Assembly: GCA_965660625.1 (NCBI GenBank)
Contig: CBFIAR010000001.1
Location: 248,001-312,000, forward strand
DNA length: 64,000 nucleotides
From: Glaciecola sp965660625
GTDB lineage: Bacteria; Pseudomonadota; Gammaproteobacteria; Enterobacterales; Alteromonadaceae
Reading direction: 5' to 3'
This document shows, piece after piece, positions 18,797 to 28,293 of the stretch; positions within the stretch are counted from its first letter, which is position 1, and each line of letters opens with the position of its first letter. The translations under genes were made by a program, and so were the position numbers. Under the pieces are notes generated by a model, which made no database searches, was not told where the DNA came from, and saw nothing but the letters and a program-made list of their open reading frames with translations.

Positions 18797-19750
18797 ATGA
18801 ATACGCTAAAAAAATATACAATATTGATAATAGCCTTAGCGGGCGCAAGCGCGTGCAGCATAAATACGAGTAGATATTCGCAAAAACAAGATAGTGCGCC
18901 TGAGTTCCATTATGGTGAGCTTGAACTGGCCGATGCGACCCCCAGATACGAACCTTATGCGCCAGCTAACTTTCGCCCCTACACGGTGTTGGGTAAATAT
19001 TACACGCCAATGCTGAGCGCAAAAGGTTACGAAGAACATGGCGAAGCCTCCTGGTATGGACAAAAGTTCCATGGCCATTTAACCTCTAATGGTGAAGTTT
19101 ACGATATGTTTTCAATGACAGCCGCGCATAAAACATTGCCTCTACCCTCGTTTGTGAAAGTTACCAACTTGGATAATCAAAAAGAAGCGATTGTTCGTGT
19201 GAACGACCGCGGGCCTTTTCATCATGGTCGTGTCATTGACTTGTCTTATGCTGCAGCGAAAAAGTTAGATGTATTGCCGACAGGTGTTGCTAACGTAAAA
19301 ATTGAAATTGTTCATATCGATGAAAATGGTATTATGACCGTTGGCGCCGGTGCACCGCAACAGCCAGAAATACCGCCCTCTTTAGCTCAACCAGAGACAA
19401 ACTCTGTTATGGTAGCGCAAGCAAATACCAAAACAACCTTGGAAGACCGAGTAGAACTTGAATCTGCAACTGCGCCAATTTCAGATGCATTAGCATCAGT
19501 TATGGCAGATAACGACAAAAAGAATCAAATTTTTGTGCAAGTGGCTGCATTTTCGAGCGCAGAAAAAGTGACCGAATTGTCGGAGGGATTAGCCCGTTTA
19601 TACCAAGTTCCGACTGACGCTCCTTTAATCGATAATATTTATAGATTAAGACTGGGGCCTTTAATAAATGAACAAAAGGCAGAAAAGTTAATCCAAGATT
19701 TGAAAAGTATTGGTTTTGATAGTGCATTTCAGATTTTGTCGGCTGATTAA
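18797..19750 (+). CDS. rlpA: RlpA-type septal lytic transglycosylase lipoprotein
   Basis: RlpA is an outer-membrane lipoprotein that cleaves denuded glycan strands at the septum. The 317-residue product has a short signal peptide ending in ASAC (Cys20), a double-psi beta-barrel domain with EASWYGQKFHGHLTSNGE and RVNDRGPFHHGRVIDLS, a low-complexity linker, and a C-terminal SPOR domain (about 237-312) that binds denuded glycans. The expected DPBB catalytic pair, the Glu in GEASWYG and the Asp in VNDRGP, is intact. Position between rodA and dacA is standard. The ribosome site before the ATG is poor. Confidence 0.93.
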   Translation: MNTLKKYTILIIALAGASACSINTSRYSQKQDSAPEFHYGELELADATPRYEPYAPANFRPYTVLGKYYTPMLSAKGYEEHGEASWYGQKFHGHLTSNGEVYDMFSMTAAHKTLPLPSFVKVTNLDNQKEAIVRVNDRGPFHHGRVIDLSYAAAKKLDVLPTGVANVKIEIVHIDENGIMTVGAGAPQQPEIPPSLAQPETNSVMVAQANTKTTLEDRVELESATAPISDALASVMADNDKKNQIFVQVAAFSSAEKVTELSEGLARLYQVPTDAPLIDNIYRLRLGPLINEQKAEKLIQDLKSIGFDSAFQILSAD

Positions 19751-19839
19751 TTGAAGTCACTCAGAATCTGTTAACTATGTAATGATTGCTTGTCACAGCA
19801 AATACAGAATTAATAAAAAATAGGCTGAATCACTAGCCG

Positions 19840-19867
19840 TCCACAGGTGGATTGATATAAAATCCAC
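19840..19867 (+). other. Overlapping inverted repeats in the dacA leader
   Basis: A central GTGGATT (19847-19853) can pair with AATCCAC downstream (19861-19867) around a 7-base loop. Its GTGGA part can instead pair with TCCAC just upstream (19840-19844). The two hairpins exclude each other. No T-run follows. It may be chance in a 242-base non-coding gap, or it may be a switch or operator for dacA. Confidence 0.3.
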
Positions 19868-19940
19868 ATTTAATAGATCACGTGATTGCATGCTCATTAA
19901 GAAAGCAACTCAAGGTCACCGGAAGGTCAGGTGTTATTCC

Positions 19941-19968
19941 TTGCAAGTCGATGCACACTGATGATAAA
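19941..19968 (+). promoter_or_regulatory. Possible sigma-70 promoter of dacA
   Basis: TTGCAA and GATAAA, each four of six matches to the sigma-70 boxes, are separated by 16 bases and end 24 bases before the dacA ATG. The short distance leaves little room for a leader. This is a weak prediction from pattern alone. Confidence 0.25.
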
Positions 19969-19992
19969 AACCTCAAAAAAATGGTTGAATAA

Positions 19993-21147
19993 ATGCGCTT
20001 AAAAATAGTTTCTACGTTACTTCTTGCTGCATCGTGCTTTTTTGCGAATGCAGCGATTGTTATTCCTCCACCACCTAATGTGGCGGCCGGCGGGTATATG
20101 TTGCTGGATCACAACACAGGTCATATCATCGCTGAAAAAAATATTGATATGCGGCTTGCGCCAGCAAGTTTGACCAAAATTATGACCATCTATGTCATCG
20201 GCAAAGAAATTAAAGCTGGTAATATTAGTCTCACTGATATGGTCACGATATCAGAGAACGCTTGGGCCAAGAATTTTCCAGATTCTTCAAAGATGTTCAT
20301 TGAAGTTGGAACGAAAGTATCGGTTGCAGATTTACTCAAGGGAATTGTAGTGCAATCAGGTAACGACGCTTGTGTTGCAATGGCAGAGCATATTGCAGGT
20401 AGCGAGGAGGCCTTTGCAAGCATGATGAATGCACATGCGCAAAGCCTCGGCATGAACGCCAGTCATTTTGTTAACAGCCATGGATTACATGATGCGGATC
20501 ATTACACATCACCGCGCGATATGGCGACACTGTCCTCGGCTTTGATTTCGGAATTACCAGAGTCTTATGCGCTATACAGTATTAAAGAGTTCACCTATAA
20601 CGGTATTAAACAGTTTAATCGCAATAGTTTACTATGGGATAAGAGCTTAAACGTAGACGGTATCAAGACCGGCCATACATCAGATGCTGGTTATAGTTTG
20701 ATTACGTCAGCGACCCAAGGTGACATGCGTCTGGTCTCCATCGTTATGGGTACTGACAGCGAACGCTCTCGTAAAGTTGAAAATAAAAAATTATTGCGCT
20801 ATGGGTTCCGCTTCTTTGAGTCGGTAACACCATACCAAGCAGGCGATAGCTTTGTTGCTCAACGTATTTATATGGGCGACCGTGAAACGGTTGAGCTAGG
20901 ATTAAATCAAGCAACACCGATAACCATACCGCGAGGTCAAGCAAGCAAGTTAAAGGCACACTTCGAGCTCAACCAAAGTCTCGAAGCACCTATTGAAAAA
21001 GGACAAGTTGTTGGTAACTTATTTTTACAATTAGACGGTGATAATGTTGCCACTTACCCTTTAGTCACATTACAAGAAGTGCAGGAAGGTGGCTTGATTG
21101 AAAAAGCAATGGATTGGATTTCCTTAAAAATGGGATTTGAGAGTTAA
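19993..21147 (+). CDS. dacA: D-alanyl-D-alanine carboxypeptidase (PBP5/6 type)
   Basis: This low-molecular-mass PBP trims the terminal D-alanine of stem peptides in the periplasm. The 384-residue precursor has a cleavable signal peptide (about 1-20, ending ANA) and the three penicilloyl-serine motifs S59-L-T-K62, S122-G-N124 and K225-T-G227. It ends in an amphipathic helix (EKAMDWISLKMGFES) that anchors such proteins to the outer face of the inner membrane. Its stop is two bases from the ybeD ATG, so both are probably co-transcribed. Confidence 0.96.
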   Translation: MRLKIVSTLLLAASCFFANAAIVIPPPPNVAAGGYMLLDHNTGHIIAEKNIDMRLAPASLTKIMTIYVIGKEIKAGNISLTDMVTISENAWAKNFPDSSKMFIEVGTKVSVADLLKGIVVQSGNDACVAMAEHIAGSEEAFASMMNAHAQSLGMNASHFVNSHGLHDADHYTSPRDMATLSSALISELPESYALYSIKEFTYNGIKQFNRNSLLWDKSLNVDGIKTGHTSDAGYSLITSATQGDMRLVSIVMGTDSERSRKVENKKLLRYGFRFFESVTPYQAGDSFVAQRIYMGDRETVELGLNQATPITIPRGQASKLKAHFELNQSLEAPIEKGQVVGNLFLQLDGDNVATYPLVTLQEVQEGGLIEKAMDWISLKMGFES

Positions 21148-21149
21148 TT

Positions 21150-21419
21150 ATGACATTGGATACGAAATTTGACGAAATTTTAGAATTCCCCTGCTTTCAA
21201 ACATTCAAAGTAATGGGCGTAGCAGACCCCAGCTTGCCTGACGTTGTTATTTCTTGTTTACAACAGTATGCACCGGGTGATTATTCACCGAGTATCAAGC
21301 CAAGTAGTAAAGGTAACTATCATTCACTTTCGATAAAAGTGAAAGTCACTAGCAAAGACCATATGGAAACAATTTACACTGAGATTTCCAGTCTTGAGCT
21401 AGTTAGGTTTGTGCTCTAA
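21150..21419 (+). CDS. ybeD: YbeD-type DUF493 protein
   Basis: This 89-residue protein belongs to the YbeD/DUF493 family of small ferredoxin-like alpha-beta folds, whose function is unknown; an allosteric role near lipoate or peptidoglycan enzymes has been suggested from gene order. The sequence TKFDEILEFPCFQTFKVMG at the N-terminus and the SKGNYHSLSIKVKVTSKD centre are typical. GAGAG of the dacA 3' end serves as the ribosome site. It sits between dacA and lipB, the classical order. Confidence 0.93.
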   Translation: MTLDTKFDEILEFPCFQTFKVMGVADPSLPDVVISCLQQYAPGDYSPSIKPSSKGNYHSLSIKVKVTSKDHMETIYTEISSLELVRFVL

Positions 21420-21424
21420 TTGCT

Positions 21425-22069
21425 ATGCAATCAACCATCATTCGTCAATTAGGTTCGCAATCATATCGTCCAATTTGGCAGAAAATGCAGGAATTTACTG
21501 ATCAAAGAACGCCAGAAACTGCTGACGAAATTTGGTTAGTAGAGCATACGCCCGTCTTTACTCAAGGCCAAGCCGGTAAGGCTGAGCATATCCTTGCACC
21601 TGGCAATATTCCTGTTGTGCAAGTAGATAGAGGGGGGCAAGTCACCTACCACGGTCCAGGTCAACAAATGTTGTACATTTTAATTGACGTGCGTAGAAAT
21701 AAATTAGGTGTTCGTCACCTAGTTAATGGCTTAGAAAACTGTATCGTTGGGTTAATGGCCGACTATGGAATTGAAGCCTATGCGAAAAAGGACGCGCCCG
21801 GCGTTTATGTTGATGAACAGAAGCTATGTTCTGTCGGCTTAAGAATTCGCAAAGGATGTTCTTTTCACGGTCTGGCGCTGAACGTCAATATGGATCTACG
21901 TCCTTTTGGGCGCATAAATCCGTGTGGCTATGCAGGCATGGAAATGATAGATTGTGCCGCTTTAGGTGGTCCTGATTCACTAGAGATTGCAGGCCCTAAA
22001 ATAGTTGAACACTTTTGCTCGCTTTTGGGTATTAAGCATAAAGAATATAGAGAAGGTTTTGATGAATAA
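21425..22069 (+). CDS. lipB: Octanoyl-[ACP]:protein N-octanoyltransferase
   Basis: LipB moves the octanoyl group from acyl-carrier protein to lipoyl domains, the first step of lipoate synthesis. The 214-residue product has RGGQVTYHGPGQ in the substrate pocket, the active-site lysine in EQKLCSVGLRIRKG, and the catalytic cysteine in RINPCGYAGME. The final eight bases of the gene overlap lipA, so the two successive enzymes are translationally coupled. Confidence 0.96.
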   Translation: MQSTIIRQLGSQSYRPIWQKMQEFTDQRTPETADEIWLVEHTPVFTQGQAGKAEHILAPGNIPVVQVDRGGQVTYHGPGQQMLYILIDVRRNKLGVRHLVNGLENCIVGLMADYGIEAYAKKDAPGVYVDEQKLCSVGLRIRKGCSFHGLALNVNMDLRPFGRINPCGYAGMEMIDCAALGGPDSLEIAGPKIVEHFCSLLGIKHKEYREGFDE

Positions 22070-23024
22070 TTCACGCTCAGAAGCGGGTGTAAAACTTCGC
22101 GATGATGAAAAACTAAAACACATTCCAATCACCATTGTTCCTACGGAAAAGGAACAGATGCTGCGCAAGCCATCGTGGATTAAAATAAAACTGCCTCGAA
22201 CAACTGATCGCATCGACCACATCAAATCGACGTTGCGTAAAAATAATTTACATTCAGTATGTGAAGAAGCCAGTTGCCCTAACCTTGCAGAATGCTTTAA
22301 CAAAGGCACCGCGACATTTATGATTTTAGGTGATATTTGCACTCGACGCTGCCCATTCTGTGACGTTGCGCATGGCAAGCCACTGCCGCCGAGTGCAGAA
22401 GAACCCATTAAATTAGCAAAAACTATTGCGGAAATGAAATTGAGCTACGTTGTGATCACCTCTGTTGACCGCGACGATCTTCGTGACGGCGGCGCTCAGC
22501 ACTTCGTTGATTGCATAAATGCAATTCGCGAGCACAGCCCGAGTACCAAAATTGAAGTATTGGTTCCTGATTTCCGAGGGCGGATGGATCGCGCTTTAGA
22601 GATATTTCAAAACGGCGTTCCCGACGTATTTAACCATAACCTAGAAACCATTCCTCGTTTATATAGAGAGTGTCGTCCGGGAGCAAACTATCAATGGTCG
22701 CTTGACTTATTGCGGAAATTCAAGGAACAGCACCCAACGATCCCGACTAAATCAGGATTGATGATGGGAATGGGTGAAGAGTCCGAGGAAATGAAAAAGG
22801 TATTGGATGATCTTCGCACTCACAATGTAGACATGTTAACGCTCGGACAATATTTGCAGCCAAGTAAACATCACTTCCCTGTTAAACGCTACGTTCCGCC
22901 TGCAGAATTTGATGCGCTGGGAGACTATGCAAATTCGATTGGTTTTTCACATGCAGCATGTGGTCCTATGGTTCGCTCTAGTTACCATGCCGACAAGCAA
23001 GCTGAAGGTGTCGAAGCAAAGTAA
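22062..23024 (+). CDS. lipA: Lipoyl synthase
   Basis: LipA is a radical-SAM enzyme that inserts two sulfurs into protein-bound octanoyl groups. The 320-residue product has both iron-sulfur cysteine sets: the auxiliary cluster in CEEASCPNLAEC and the radical-SAM CTRRCPFCD. I chose ATG at 22062 because GAAGG lies just upstream and the length then equals E. coli LipA within one residue. The longer open frame back to 22005 lies wholly inside lipB. It is followed after five bases by an unassigned small gene. Confidence 0.96.
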   Translation: MNNSRSEAGVKLRDDEKLKHIPITIVPTEKEQMLRKPSWIKIKLPRTTDRIDHIKSTLRKNNLHSVCEEASCPNLAECFNKGTATFMILGDICTRRCPFCDVAHGKPLPPSAEEPIKLAKTIAEMKLSYVVITSVDRDDLRDGGAQHFVDCINAIREHSPSTKIEVLVPDFRGRMDRALEIFQNGVPDVFNHNLETIPRLYRECRPGANYQWSLDLLRKFKEQHPTIPTKSGLMMGMGEESEEMKKVLDDLRTHNVDMLTLGQYLQPSKHHFPVKRYVPPAEFDALGDYANSIGFSHAACGPMVRSSYHADKQAEGVEAK

Positions 23025-23029
23025 CGACG

Positions 23030-23269
23030 ATGCGTAAAATCTACGTACTTCATGAAAATAACGAGTGGACTATTCACTTACAAAATAGCTTGGAGCGTCA
23101 CGGTCGCATCGTGGTAAACGGAAGCACAGCGCTGCGCTTAGAAGCTATGCAAGATGAATATGATGTGAATACGAACACAAACTACCACTCTGATGCAAAA
23201 AAAATAGCAGGCCAATTTGCAATGTTAGAATTAGCAAAATACCTTGCCGCTCGTTTGCAAGAGAGTTGA
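23030..23269 (+). CDS. Unrecognised 79-residue protein downstream of lipA
   Basis: I do not recognise this family. The frame starts with ATG five bases after lipA and ends nine bases before the next gene, so it lies inside a compact run, which supports it being real. The protein is hydrophilic and has no signal peptide, membrane helix, cysteines or obvious motif. It starts MRKIYVLHENNEWTIHLQNS and ends in an amphipathic helical segment (about 53-77). No strong ribosome site is visible, suggesting coupling to lipA. A link to lipoate or sulfur metabolism is only positional. Confidence 0.6.
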   Translation: MRKIYVLHENNEWTIHLQNSLERHGRIVVNGSTALRLEAMQDEYDVNTNTNYHSDAKKIAGQFAMLELAKYLAARLQES

Positions 23270-23277
23270 AAGAAAGT

Positions 23278-24390
23278 ATGACGCGCAAACCCTCTTTAGC
23301 TTCTCTCAGTATTAATGCCGGTGCTCCGGTGGCAAAAAATGGAAACGCATTTCGTCATGGCCCTGAATTTGCCAGCACCTTTCATTTATCCGGTGATGTA
23401 GATCCAGCTGTCTATCAATACGGTCGATTTGGACAGCCCACTTGGACAAGCCTTGAGTCAGGTTTAGCCCAATTAGAAGGTGGTGAGACCGTCATCTTTC
23501 CTTCAGGAATGTCTGCTGCCTCGGCAATTTTAACTAGCTTAGTTCAGCCGGGAGATACCATATTACTGCCCAGCGATGGCTATGCGCCGGTACGCTATTA
23601 CACCGAGCAATATCTGCTTAAGTTTGGCGTTAAGCTAAAAACAATTGCTACTCGCGATATCGACAACTTCGATTTTCACGACATTACGCTTGCCTTGTTA
23701 GAAACCCCCAGTAATCCCATGCTAGATACCTTTGATATACGCAAAGCTGCCAAGAAGATCCATCAGCAAGGCGGTATATTAGCGATCGACAACACAACGC
23801 TGACATTCTTAGGCCAGTTGCCGCTAGCGTTGGGCGCAGACATTTCGATGAGTGCTGATACGAAAGCGGTAAACGGGCACAGCGATGTTGTGTTTGGTCA
23901 TGTTTCAACATTAGATAAAACGATTAGCGACAAAATTAGAAATTGGCGCAAATTTTCGGGAAACATTCCTGGGCCCATGGAAACTTGGCTTGTACACCGA
24001 AGCTTATCTACTTTAGATGTTAGATTACAACGTATGTGCGACACAGCTATGTTATTAGCTCATACATTAGAAAAGCATGAAAAAGTGCGTTCAATTCGCT
24101 TTCCAGGGCTTCCAAATGACCCTTCACATGCCATTGCAAAAGAACAGCAGCAGCTCTTTGGTTTTATTATTAGTTTCGAATTAGCCTCTAAGGAAAGTGC
24201 AGATAAATTCTTGGCTGCATGCAATTTGGTCTATGTGGCAACCAGTTTTGGTGGCGTGCACAGCATAGCTGAGCGTCGTGCTCGCTGGGGAACAGATAAG
24301 ATAGCAGAAGGTATTATTAGATTCAGTGTTGGCTGTGAGCGGCATGAAGATCTCATTAATGATGTACTGGCTGCGTTAGATAGCCTTTAA
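23278..24390 (+). CDS. Cys/Met-metabolism PLP-dependent enzyme (cystathionine synthase/lyase family)
   Basis: The 370-residue product belongs to the Cys/Met-metabolism PLP family, which includes cystathionine gamma-synthase, cystathionine beta-lyase and methionine gamma-lyase. Visible signatures are the phosphate-binding FPSGMSAASA, the LLETPSNPMLD strand, the IDNTTLTF cofactor site and SADTKAVNGHSDVV holding the Schiff-base lysine. The usual S-x-T-K-Y tyrosine is replaced by Ala, which is seen in several MetC-like proteins. The start is taken as ATG 23278; a TTG at 23266 overlaps the upstream stop. I cannot assign the exact reaction. It converges with ansA. Confidence 0.85.
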   Translation: MTRKPSLASLSINAGAPVAKNGNAFRHGPEFASTFHLSGDVDPAVYQYGRFGQPTWTSLESGLAQLEGGETVIFPSGMSAASAILTSLVQPGDTILLPSDGYAPVRYYTEQYLLKFGVKLKTIATRDIDNFDFHDITLALLETPSNPMLDTFDIRKAAKKIHQQGGILAIDNTTLTFLGQLPLALGADISMSADTKAVNGHSDVVFGHVSTLDKTISDKIRNWRKFSGNIPGPMETWLVHRSLSTLDVRLQRMCDTAMLLAHTLEKHEKVRSIRFPGLPNDPSHAIAKEQQQLFGFIISFELASKESADKFLAACNLVYVATSFGGVHSIAERRARWGTDKIAEGIIRFSVGCERHEDLINDVLAALDSL

Positions 24391-24407
24391 GCAGCCCAAA
24401 CCGAGCA

Positions 24408-25484
24408 CTAACGACAAGTTAGCTCCCCGCGAAGGTTCTTTGTCATTAATTTTTTACGCTCTTGTGTGCTTAGCTCCGGCTTACTAAGCAAATAATGCAG
24501 CTTAGCTAAAGTTGCCTCAGGCGTCATATCTCCGCCAGAAATTAGCCCGGTATCTTGTAATATATGACCATTCGCATAGCCAGTCATATTGACCGTCCCT
24601 CTAAAACACTGCGTGCAATTGACAACAATCACGTCATTTTCTTGAGCTTGAACGAGCTGGGCTAATAATGCTTTGTTTTGAGGGGCGTTGCCAACGCCAT
24701 AGCTCAATAAGATAAGTGCATTGACAGGTTGCTGTATGATATTTTTAACAACATCCGCCGAAATCCCCGGATACAAACTCACCAAGCCTATTGGTTGTGG
24801 CGTTACTGGGCTTATCTTCAAATTCCTAGAGGACGGCAAACGTCGGTCTGCCTGTTTAAGCTTATCGCCGTTTTGTTCGCCAGTAATGGTGCTATCAAAC
24901 ACGCTGACCACGTCATGATTTACTTCTATATTAATACCGGCCTCCAACAGAGGTGGAAAGTTCGGAGAATCAAACGCATCAAAGCCGTCCGCATCAACTT
25001 TTCGCACTCTGTTTCCACGATACAGCTTATTGTTGAAGAACAAAGTAACTTCTGGAATGGGATAATTTGCTGCAATGTACAAGGCATTCAACAAGTTTGT
25101 TTGACCATCTGACCTTAATTCAGCCAAAGGTATTTGTGAGCCCGTTACTATTACTGGCTTTGTCAGACCCTCTAACATGAACGACAGTGCGGATGAAGTA
25201 TATGCCATGGTGTCCGTGCCATGCAAAATAATAAAGCCGTCATAGTCAGCATAATTATTAGCGATATCATCTGCGATAAGCTGCCAGTCAGCTGGCGACA
25301 TATCACTTGAATCAATGAGGTGATCATACTCATGAATAGTGAATGCTGGCATCTCTTTTCGATGAAACTCAGGCATATTGCGCAAGGTTTCACTCAAGTA
25401 TCCTGCGGCCGGCACAAAGCCGCTGCTCGAAGGTTTCATGCCTATCGTACCGCCTGTATATGCAACATAGATGTGCTTACGCAT
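24408..25484 (-). CDS. ansA: Type I (cytoplasmic) L-asparaginase
   Basis: AnsA hydrolyses asparagine to aspartate in the cytoplasm. The 358-residue protein has the nucleophile region AYTGGTIGM (T13), the second threonine pair HGTDTMAYT (T90-D91), GSQIPLAELRSDGQTNLLNA, and the C-terminal LRGELT. There is no signal peptide, as expected for type I. It is about 20 residues longer than the E. coli enzyme because of an insertion near 195-220. AAGG lies eight bases before the ATG. It is the last gene of a four-gene minus-strand run that starts at the zinc-ribbon gene. Confidence 0.94.
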   Translation of the reverse strand: MRKHIYVAYTGGTIGMKPSSSGFVPAAGYLSETLRNMPEFHRKEMPAFTIHEYDHLIDSSDMSPADWQLIADDIANNYADYDGFIILHGTDTMAYTSSALSFMLEGLTKPVIVTGSQIPLAELRSDGQTNLLNALYIAANYPIPEVTLFFNNKLYRGNRVRKVDADGFDAFDSPNFPPLLEAGINIEVNHDVVSVFDSTITGEQNGDKLKQADRRLPSSRNLKISPVTPQPIGLVSLYPGISADVVKNIIQQPVNALILLSYGVGNAPQNKALLAQLVQAQENDVIVVNCTQCFRGTVNMTGYANGHILQDTGLISGGDMTPEATLAKLHYLLSKPELSTQERKKLMTKNLRGELTCR

Positions 25485-25497
25485 TAGTATCGCCTTA

Positions 25498-28293
25498 TTA
25501 CGCCAAAATAACTTTCTTTAAGCGTTTTAACAATGCGTGATCCGCTGTCAACAAAGGACCACAACTAATCCAATCTGCTAATAAACCATCCACAGTCGGC
25601 ACATCGCTTCCTTCTAACCGAGCCGCCATAAGCTGCAGTTGAAGTAGCTTTCGTTCTTTTTCATCCGCTTTGTTACTCGGTAAATCAGCAATAATTTCGG
25701 ATTGAATAGTAAGTTTTTTGCGTCTATCAGCACTTTTTTCGTTAACAGCTGATTTCATTAACTGTTGAAATTTATTGGGTAACTCAGCAGCACTCTGTGG
25801 CAAAGAGTCGTCAGTCCAAGCTGCTAGCGTCTCAAATAGATTGGTCCACTGTGCGGCGTTTTTCTGTTGTTCAAACTCTCGCTGTCTCGCTTTGTACTGC
25901 TGTAAAATTGAGTCTAATTTTTGCTGTTCGGTTTTCGCTTGTCGCGTTGGTATATCTCTAAGTTGCTCGTTTAATACTTCTGCATCAGCCTCAAAATTAG
26001 ATAAGTCTTTCAATTCATTTGCTGTTTTAAGTTGCTCACTTAAGACTTCAGCTTGGGCATGAAAATCTGTTTTTGCTTGCGATAGCGCTGAAGATTCAGC
26101 GTCTCTTTTTTCACTTATTTTTGCAAAAACAGCGTCATTAGCTTTGCGAAATGCTACCCATAACTCATCGTCCGTTTGTTTTCCTGAAAAACCGATTTCC
26201 TTCCACTGCTGTTGAAACTGCTTTGCAGATTCTGCTGCACTGCTAACATCTTCAACTGCATCGAGTTGTTCCGCTTTTTTCAAGAGCACTTGTTTACGCT
26301 CAAGATTGTCAGAATAAAACGCATTCAAGCGCATCTGTATAGGCTTCTGTGCAGTTTGATACATCTTTTGTAACTTACGACGTTCACTTTGTTCAAGATT
26401 ACCTAAGGCGCGCCACTTTTTATTAATAGCGCTTAGCATACGACCCATCGCTGCCGCACTATCATGCTTAGTCAGTGTTGCTAACTCCTCAATAATCGCT
26501 TTTGCTTGCACCGCATTTTCAGCTCGAACCTTATCTTGTTGAGCATAATGCGCACGACACGGCAGAAAAGCCCTTTCAAGCGCATCATCAAAGGTTTTAT
26601 TAAGCGCCTCATCCTCTTCTGTTCCTAACTTACCAAGTTCATTCCACTGTGCTCTTAACGTTTTAATACTTTGCGCTCTATCAGAGATATCCTCTACGTT
26701 TTGTTGAAGCGCTAAGGCATTGACTTCTGCTAGAATCGCAGGTTTTCTTGGGCCAGCAATAAACGCTTGAAGATCCTGCAGTTCCGTCGTCTTTTCATGG
26801 ATTTCTGTATACAGCTTTGAAAGGTTTTTTTGGCTTTTCTCAGGTAATACTGCATACATTCTTTGCGCATATTTAAACGTCGATAAAGCAGGTTTGAAGC
26901 TACCCTGATTGATCATTCTCTGAACGGTTTTAAGTTTAGCTACTGTTTTTTTTTCTTGCTGTTTAGATTCCTCCTGAACAGCAGAGATTTTGCTACGGTG
27001 TTTTTTCTCAGTGTCTTGCCAAGCAGCTAATATAGAATGAGGAAGAGGTAACAAAACCGTCGCCATCAGTTTATTCCATTCATTTCTTAATTGCTTTACG
27101 ATAACGGCAACTTCATCAACGGGTAACTCATCGGACACCGCCTGTAACTTGCCAACTAAAGCTTTAGCATTCTCTTGTGTCTCTCTCACATTAGGCAGTT
27201 TATCCAAAAAACCTTGATACGTTTCAATGTTTGCTTGTATCTGCTTTATTGTGCGCTTATGGGCTACAGTTTGCGGTCCCTTCTTCGTATCCTCAATATC
27301 TAAGCTGATGTCAGACAATGCATTACCGAGTAATTTTGACTGTGCTAGCAAACTGGGATCGTCAATTGATGCTAAAATTGCATCTATCTGTTGCTTTACT
27401 TCTTTAAAGCGTTCATCTATTGCGGACAGCGCATTTGTTGTCCGTTTTAACTCGTTAGTATTTTGCCAATCTTCTTTTAATGCAGCTAAACGTTTATCAA
27501 CAGACTCGTTTACACGTAAATATTTTTCGGCCAGCAATAACGCGCTTTCCTCATCTAACACGTTGAAATTAGTTTTATATTCCTCGAACTCTTGGCAAAG
27601 TTGTTGTTTACTCTCATACAAGCTTTCATAATCATTGCTGTCTTTTAGAGCAAGAAGTTTCGAAATGACCAGTGTGGCTTCCTGTTTAATCTTAATCGGC
27701 AGCGCTGCCAATTTTCTCAGGTTTTCAATTTTCACTTCAATGGCATTGATCACAAGCTCATCATTAGCCAATTTAAGCATTTTACTCAATTCGTTAATTT
27801 CATTTGATCTAGCGACAATGACTTGCTGTTGTGCTTGATTAGCATAGTCTTTAAAATATAGACGATTGGTATTTAATTTATCTATTTTCAACAATACCGC
27901 TAGCACGAGTGCATCATTGTTCCGCAAGCGTTGATTGCTAAAAAGCATTTGCTCCAGTAACACCAAATTTTTAGACTCAGCAACAAATGAATTAAAATCT
28001 GCTTGAGTCAGCAAGCTTGAATGAGGGTTATTCACTTCCGCCAAAACCCGCTCATGCGCGAGTTTCTTTAACCTAGGATTTTCAGCTGTTTCTGAGGCTT
28101 TGAGCCACAATGGGAATGAATTTAGCTTGTCCAGTGCTGCTACGCTTACGTTTGCTTGGCTATCGTTGAACGCTAATTCATGCAGCGCTTGTTTATCGCT
28201 TGGTTTATCCAATGACAAACTAGCGATAGCAGTTAAGCGCACTTGTGGATCGGAGTTAAGGTGTTTTGCTTTAAAGAACCTATCAAATATCAT
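25498..28293 (-). CDS. Large DUF349 repeat protein
   Basis: The product is 931 residues, predicted soluble, highly charged and almost entirely helical. The C-terminal two-thirds holds at least three DUF349 units, seen by their W-x-x-[IL]-G openings: WNELGKLGTEED, WRALGNLEQSER and WKEIGFSGKQTDDELW, each followed by long basic and acidic helices. The N-terminus (about 1-120) looks like HEAT-type helical repeats (SDPQVRLTAIASL). I chose ATG 28293, which overlaps the upstream DUF1315 gene by 11 bases. DUF349 proteins have no settled function; coiled-coil scaffold or nucleic-acid binding are guesses. It starts ansA's upstream neighbour by 13 bases. Confidence 0.85.
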   Translation of the reverse strand: MIFDRFFKAKHLNSDPQVRLTAIASLSLDKPSDKQALHELAFNDSQANVSVAALDKLNSFPLWLKASETAENPRLKKLAHERVLAEVNNPHSSLLTQADFNSFVAESKNLVLLEQMLFSNQRLRNNDALVLAVLLKIDKLNTNRLYFKDYANQAQQQVIVARSNEINELSKMLKLANDELVINAIEVKIENLRKLAALPIKIKQEATLVISKLLALKDSNDYESLYESKQQLCQEFEEYKTNFNVLDEESALLLAEKYLRVNESVDKRLAALKEDWQNTNELKRTTNALSAIDERFKEVKQQIDAILASIDDPSLLAQSKLLGNALSDISLDIEDTKKGPQTVAHKRTIKQIQANIETYQGFLDKLPNVRETQENAKALVGKLQAVSDELPVDEVAVIVKQLRNEWNKLMATVLLPLPHSILAAWQDTEKKHRSKISAVQEESKQQEKKTVAKLKTVQRMINQGSFKPALSTFKYAQRMYAVLPEKSQKNLSKLYTEIHEKTTELQDLQAFIAGPRKPAILAEVNALALQQNVEDISDRAQSIKTLRAQWNELGKLGTEEDEALNKTFDDALERAFLPCRAHYAQQDKVRAENAVQAKAIIEELATLTKHDSAAAMGRMLSAINKKWRALGNLEQSERRKLQKMYQTAQKPIQMRLNAFYSDNLERKQVLLKKAEQLDAVEDVSSAAESAKQFQQQWKEIGFSGKQTDDELWVAFRKANDAVFAKISEKRDAESSALSQAKTDFHAQAEVLSEQLKTANELKDLSNFEADAEVLNEQLRDIPTRQAKTEQQKLDSILQQYKARQREFEQQKNAAQWTNLFETLAAWTDDSLPQSAAELPNKFQQLMKSAVNEKSADRRKKLTIQSEIIADLPSNKADEKERKLLQLQLMAARLEGSDVPTVDGLLADWISCGPLLTADHALLKRLKKVILA

